5,146 nucleotides of DNA from Gemmatimonadota bacterium. GTDB lineage: Bacteria > Gemmatimonadota > Gemmatimonadetes > Longimicrobiales > Longimicrobiaceae. Position 1 is the first letter of the stretch, and every line of letters begins with the position of its first letter. Location of the stretch: positions 1 through 5,146 of the forward strand of contig JAHWJV010000274.1 of NCBI GenBank assembly GCA_019348265.1. The letters run 5' to 3'. Below, in pieces: positions 2,670-5,146 of the stretch. The notes beneath the pieces are model-generated. The model did no database searches, was not told the origin of the DNA, and saw only the letters and a program-made list of their open reading frames with translations. A program made the position numbers and the translations under genes.

Positions 2670-5146
2670 TCACCGCACCCCGGTTGAGCGGCCGGGCTCA
2701 TCCTGAACCGGCGGCCTCTCCCCGCCGTAGGTCTGGAGGCGGGCGAGCGCCTCACCGCGGCCGCGGGTTCGAAATCCCCAGCGAGCCAGTGTTCCGGCGA
2801 TGCGCTCCTTGCGCTCCATTCCGGTCAGCCTCACCAGCACGCGCCCCAGCCATGTCGGCGCGATGGCACGCCGCCCGGCGTACGCTTCTCCGCGTTGAAG
2901 CGCCTCGCGCGCGAGCTCGGGCCGTGTGACGAACAGGAGCTGTGCCAGCACCTGGTAGGCGATTCCCAGCGGAACCCGGTATTCCTCCCACTTACCCTGC
3001 CGCCGTAACTCCTTTTCCAGCTTCTCGAGGACCCGCATCCGCGAACGGACCCGGTGTTCGGGGTAGAGGTCGTGGCTGACCGTTATTCGCTGGGAACCGT
3101 GCTGGCGGTAGAACGACTCGCCTCCCGGTGAGACCACCAGACGGACGTCATCTACGAAGGCGCGGAGAACCAGATCGCCATCCTCATCTGCAGTCAGCTC
3201 AGGGTCGAAGCCGCCGAGCCGCTCGAAGAGTCGCCTCGGCCAGAGCAGTGACGGCAAGGCGACCCATTCTCCTCGTAACCAGGCGACGAGCGGCTCCGGA
3301 CCGGAAGGTGGGAAGGGCACCCCCGGGCTCGCGGGCACCCAGGCGCCGCGTCTGTGGACGAGCCGGCGCCACCTGCACGCAGCGATGGCGTTCCCATCGT
3401 GCGCGTTCCCCTCCAGCGTGCTCACCAGCGCCTCGATAGTATCCGGAGCGATTACGTCATCAGCATCCAGGAAGAGCACGTAATCCCCCCGCGCGTGCGC
3501 CACGCCCAGGTTCCGAGCCCGCGCCGGCCCGGCCTTCGCCTGCTGAAGAGCGGTTACCGAGCTGCCAAAAGAGCGGATCACCTCCCAGCTCCCATCCGTG
3601 CTGCCATCGTCCAGCACGATCATCTCCACCCGTGGGTACGTCTGCGCGAGCACCGATTCGATCGCCTCGCGCACGAAAGGTTCGGCGTTGAAGCAGGGCG
3701 TCACCACGGAGACAAGCGGGCGGGACTCGGGAGGCGTTTGGGGGGCGCCTCCGCCCGCCTGGTCCTCTGGCAATCGTAAGACGCGCCGGGCCAGCGTCTG
3801 CATGGTCGCGGGGAGCCGGGCGACCATGGGCTCCACGGTCCGGAATAGACCCATCGGCCTGAGTCGGTTCGGCAAGAGGTAAACTCCGACGGGGAGCACG
3901 GCCAGGCTCGCCATGACGATCGCAAAAAGGATCGTGCCACTTCCCAGGCCCGTGGGTTCCAGCGTGAAGCGTACCAATGCGGCGGCAGCCGCTACCCATA
4001 CGGCGAGTAGCAAACCGGGAAGCTGCGCGTGGAAGAAATCACCCCAGCCGCAGCCACTGAGAGAGACCCCGAGTTGGGCCATGGCGAAATACATTGCCAC
4101 GACGGCGCCGGCCACGCCGATGGCCACGCCGGTGATCCCCCAGTTGCTCCCGAGCACCGCCGCCCCGATGACCAGGACCGCATAGAGGATCTGCCTTTGG
4201 AATTCAGCGTAGACGCGGCCGAATGCGTTCGCCAGCGCCCCGGTGGCTGAATACACCGACCGGAGGAGCCCGACGCTGCACAGGACCTGGAACGGAACGG
4301 TCGCGTGGACCCACTGCGGGCCATAGAGGCCGACGATCGCGTGTGGTCCGGCGACGACCATCCCCGCCGTGATGGGCGCCGTTACCAATGAGGTGAGCTG
4401 AATTCCCTTCAGATATGCACGTCTGGCTCGTGCGGGTTCCCCCTGCAGGCGGGAGTACGCGGAAAAGAGCACGTTCCACGTCACGAAGCTCAGCTGATAA
4501 AGGGGGAAGTTCATCAGCTGGAAGGCGCGGCTGTAGAGTCCGAGTGCCGCGGGGCCAAGCCAGCGGCCGACCACGAAGTTGTCGCCCTGGAGAGAAGCGT
4601 AGATGACCAGCCGGTTCAGCGTAACGCCAAGACCGAAGTTCGTCAGCTCGCGCAGCTCTTTTCCAGCGAAGAGCGGACGCATCGGATGGCGCGCGAAGAC
4701 GAGCGTCACCGCTGCTGCGACGACGCTCTGGGCCAGCGCACCGAAGACGAGGCTCCACACTCCGAAGCCCAGGAGGGCAAGCGTGACCGCCAGCAAGACG
4801 TAGCCTACGCCGTAGCTGGAGAACGCGACCCAGAAAAGGGCGCGGTAATCGAGCCTGCGCTCGAGCACACCACGGGCTGTCGCGGCGGATCCGCTGGCGA
4901 CGAAGATCAGCGCCTGCCAGCGCAGGATGTCTGGAACGCCTTCGTTGCCCAGCAGCCCTGCGAACAGCGGAGCGGCCGCGGCCAGCCCGAGCGCAACGAG
5001 CACACCCAGGAGGGTCGACGCGGTGAACGCGACGCGGACATGGCGCTGGCTCAGCTCCCGGTGCTGCACGACGGCAGGCCCGAGGCCGAAGTCGACCACC
5101 ATCTCTGCGAAGTGAATGACGATGAACGAGAGCGCGACGAGCCCGA
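2670..5146 (-). CDS. Wzx-like polysaccharide flippase fused to a C-terminal GT2 glycosyltransferase, 5' end outside window
   Basis: The frame is open to the right edge. ATG 5102 is internal, since 14 upstream codons read GLVALSFIVIHFAE and run into VVDFGLGPAVVQ, a family signature. Numbering from M5102 (810 residues to the stop), residues 1-415 form a MOP/PST-type flippase with hydrophobic segments near 24-50, 62-78, 89-110, 112-136, 155-175, 183-212, 236-262, 269-293, 303-318, 322-347, 360-380 and 389-411. With the segment at the edge and one missing, this fits about 14 spans; perhaps 30-45 N-terminal residues are absent. A Pro/Gly-rich linker (about 441-462) leads to a GT2 GT-A domain: VSVVTPCFNAEPFVREAIES (464-483), VLDDGSTDGS (496-505), GPARARNLGVAHARGDY (525-541), DADD (546-549, metal/nucleotide site), GGFDPELTADEDGDL (630-644, catalytic ED). 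A charged helical tail (about 685-780) follows. The flippase part should move lipid-linked glycan across the inner membrane; the GT2 part, expected in the cytoplasm, should add a sugar. The stop lies 7 bp from the convergent GT4 stop. Confidence 0.93.
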   Translation of the reverse strand, partial: GLVALSFIVIHFAEMVVDFGLGPAVVQHRELSQRHVRVAFTASTLLGVLVALGLAAAAPLFAGLLGNEGVPDILRWQALIFVASGSAATARGVLERRLDYRALFWVAFSSYGVGYVLLAVTLALLGFGVWSLVFGALAQSVVAAAVTLVFARHPMRPLFAGKELRELTNFGLGVTLNRLVIYASLQGDNFVVGRWLGPAALGLYSRAFQLMNFPLYQLSFVTWNVLFSAYSRLQGEPARARRAYLKGIQLTSLVTAPITAGMVVAGPHAIVGLYGPQWVHATVPFQVLCSVGLLRSVYSATGALANAFGRVYAEFQRQILYAVLVIGAAVLGSNWGITGVAIGVAGAVVAMYFAMAQLGVSLSGCGWGDFFHAQLPGLLLAVWVAAAAALVRFTLEPTGLGSGTILFAIVMASLAVLPVGVYLLPNRLRPMGLFRTVEPMVARLPATMQTLARRVLRLPEDQAGGGAPQTPPESRPLVSVVTPCFNAEPFVREAIESVLAQTYPRVEMIVLDDGSTDGSWEVIRSFGSSVTALQQAKAGPARARNLGVAHARGDYVLFLDADDVIAPDTIEALVSTLEGNAHDGNAIAACRWRRLVHRRGAWVPASPGVPFPPSGPEPLVAWLRGEWVALPSLLWPRRLFERLGGFDPELTADEDGDLVLRAFVDDVRLVVSPGGESFYRQHGSQRITVSHDLYPEHRVRSRMRVLEKLEKELRRQGKWEEYRVPLGIAYQVLAQLLFVTRPELAREALQRGEAYAGRRAIAPTWLGRVLVRLTGMERKERIAGTLARWGFRTRGRGEALARLQTYGGERPPVQDEPGRSTGVR
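2680..2711 (+). terminator. hairpin downstream of the GT4 stop codon
   Basis: CCGGTT (2680-2685) pairs with AACCGG (2706-2711), and inside it GAGC (2686-2689) pairs with GCTC (2696-2699), leaving a 6-nt bulge at 2700-2705. It starts 18 nt after the GT4 stop. A competing GC-only stem, CGGCGG (2709-2714) with CCGCCG (2722-2727), follows at once. Neither has a U-tract. Both lie in the 3' coding end of the opposing flippase-GT2 gene, so a role in ending the GT4 transcript is only a suggestion. Confidence 0.22.

Noticed and set aside
1220..2755. 511-codon minus-strand open frame antisense to the GT4 gene
   Set aside because: The product is rich in Arg, Asp, Glu, Val and His with no domain pattern, and it mirrors the GT4 codons. 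The plus-strand GT4 protein has clear motifs throughout, so this is a GC-rich shadow.
3460..3999. 179-codon minus-strand frame overlapping the flippase-GT2 joint
   Set aside because: It lies in a different frame of the same strand, is Arg/Gly-rich, and contains no motif. The fused frame carries all flippase and GT2 signatures. I considered whether it showed a frameshift, but the real frame is continuous on both sides.
4204..4758. 184-codon minus-strand frame inside the flippase region
   Set aside because: It is Arg/Pro-rich out-of-frame translation of the membrane domain, with no hydrophobic segments of its own.
1..5146. tRNA, rRNA, CRISPR array, insertion sequence or integrase
   Set aside because: I found no regularly spaced repeats, transposase motifs, terminal inverted repeats or tRNA-like cloverleaf by reading either strand.

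Overview
This is GC-rich bacterial DNA (roughly two-thirds G+C by eye, with G/C-ending codons in the real genes) from a surface-polysaccharide locus. It carries three convincing protein genes, two of them cut by the window edges, and no RNA gene, insertion sequence or CRISPR array that I can see. Gene content does not fix the taxon. The base composition and style would suit Gemmatimonadota or another high-GC soil lineage, but that is only an impression.

Layout. Positions 1-1026 (minus) hold the N-terminal 342 residues of an O-antigen ligase / Wzy-type polymerase-like membrane protein (ExoQ-like); its 3' end lies off the left edge. Positions 1027-1444 are a divergent intergenic region. It holds a doubtful 99-codon minus ORF that would end in an ATGA overlap with the ligase start, an 8-bp tandem repeat, a 14-bp near-palindrome, a G-quadruplex motif on the minus strand, and a small hairpin covering the ribosome binding site of the next gene. 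Positions 1445-2662 (plus) encode a complete GT4-type (GT-B) glycosyltransferase. Only 7 bp beyond its stop, positions 2670-5146 (minus) encode a convergent protein whose N-terminus runs off the right edge. It is a Wzx-like multi-pass flippase joined in one frame to a C-terminal GT2 glycosyltransferase.

How they work together (inference from families). The GT4 and GT2 enzymes would build a lipid-linked oligosaccharide on the cytoplasmic face, the flippase domain would move it across the inner membrane, and the ligase/polymerase would polymerise or transfer it on the outer side. The most interesting feature is the physical fusion of flippase and glycosyltransferase, which could couple the last sugar addition to export. 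The strand pattern (-, +, -) is unusual for a polysaccharide locus, where genes commonly lie in one co-directional operon.
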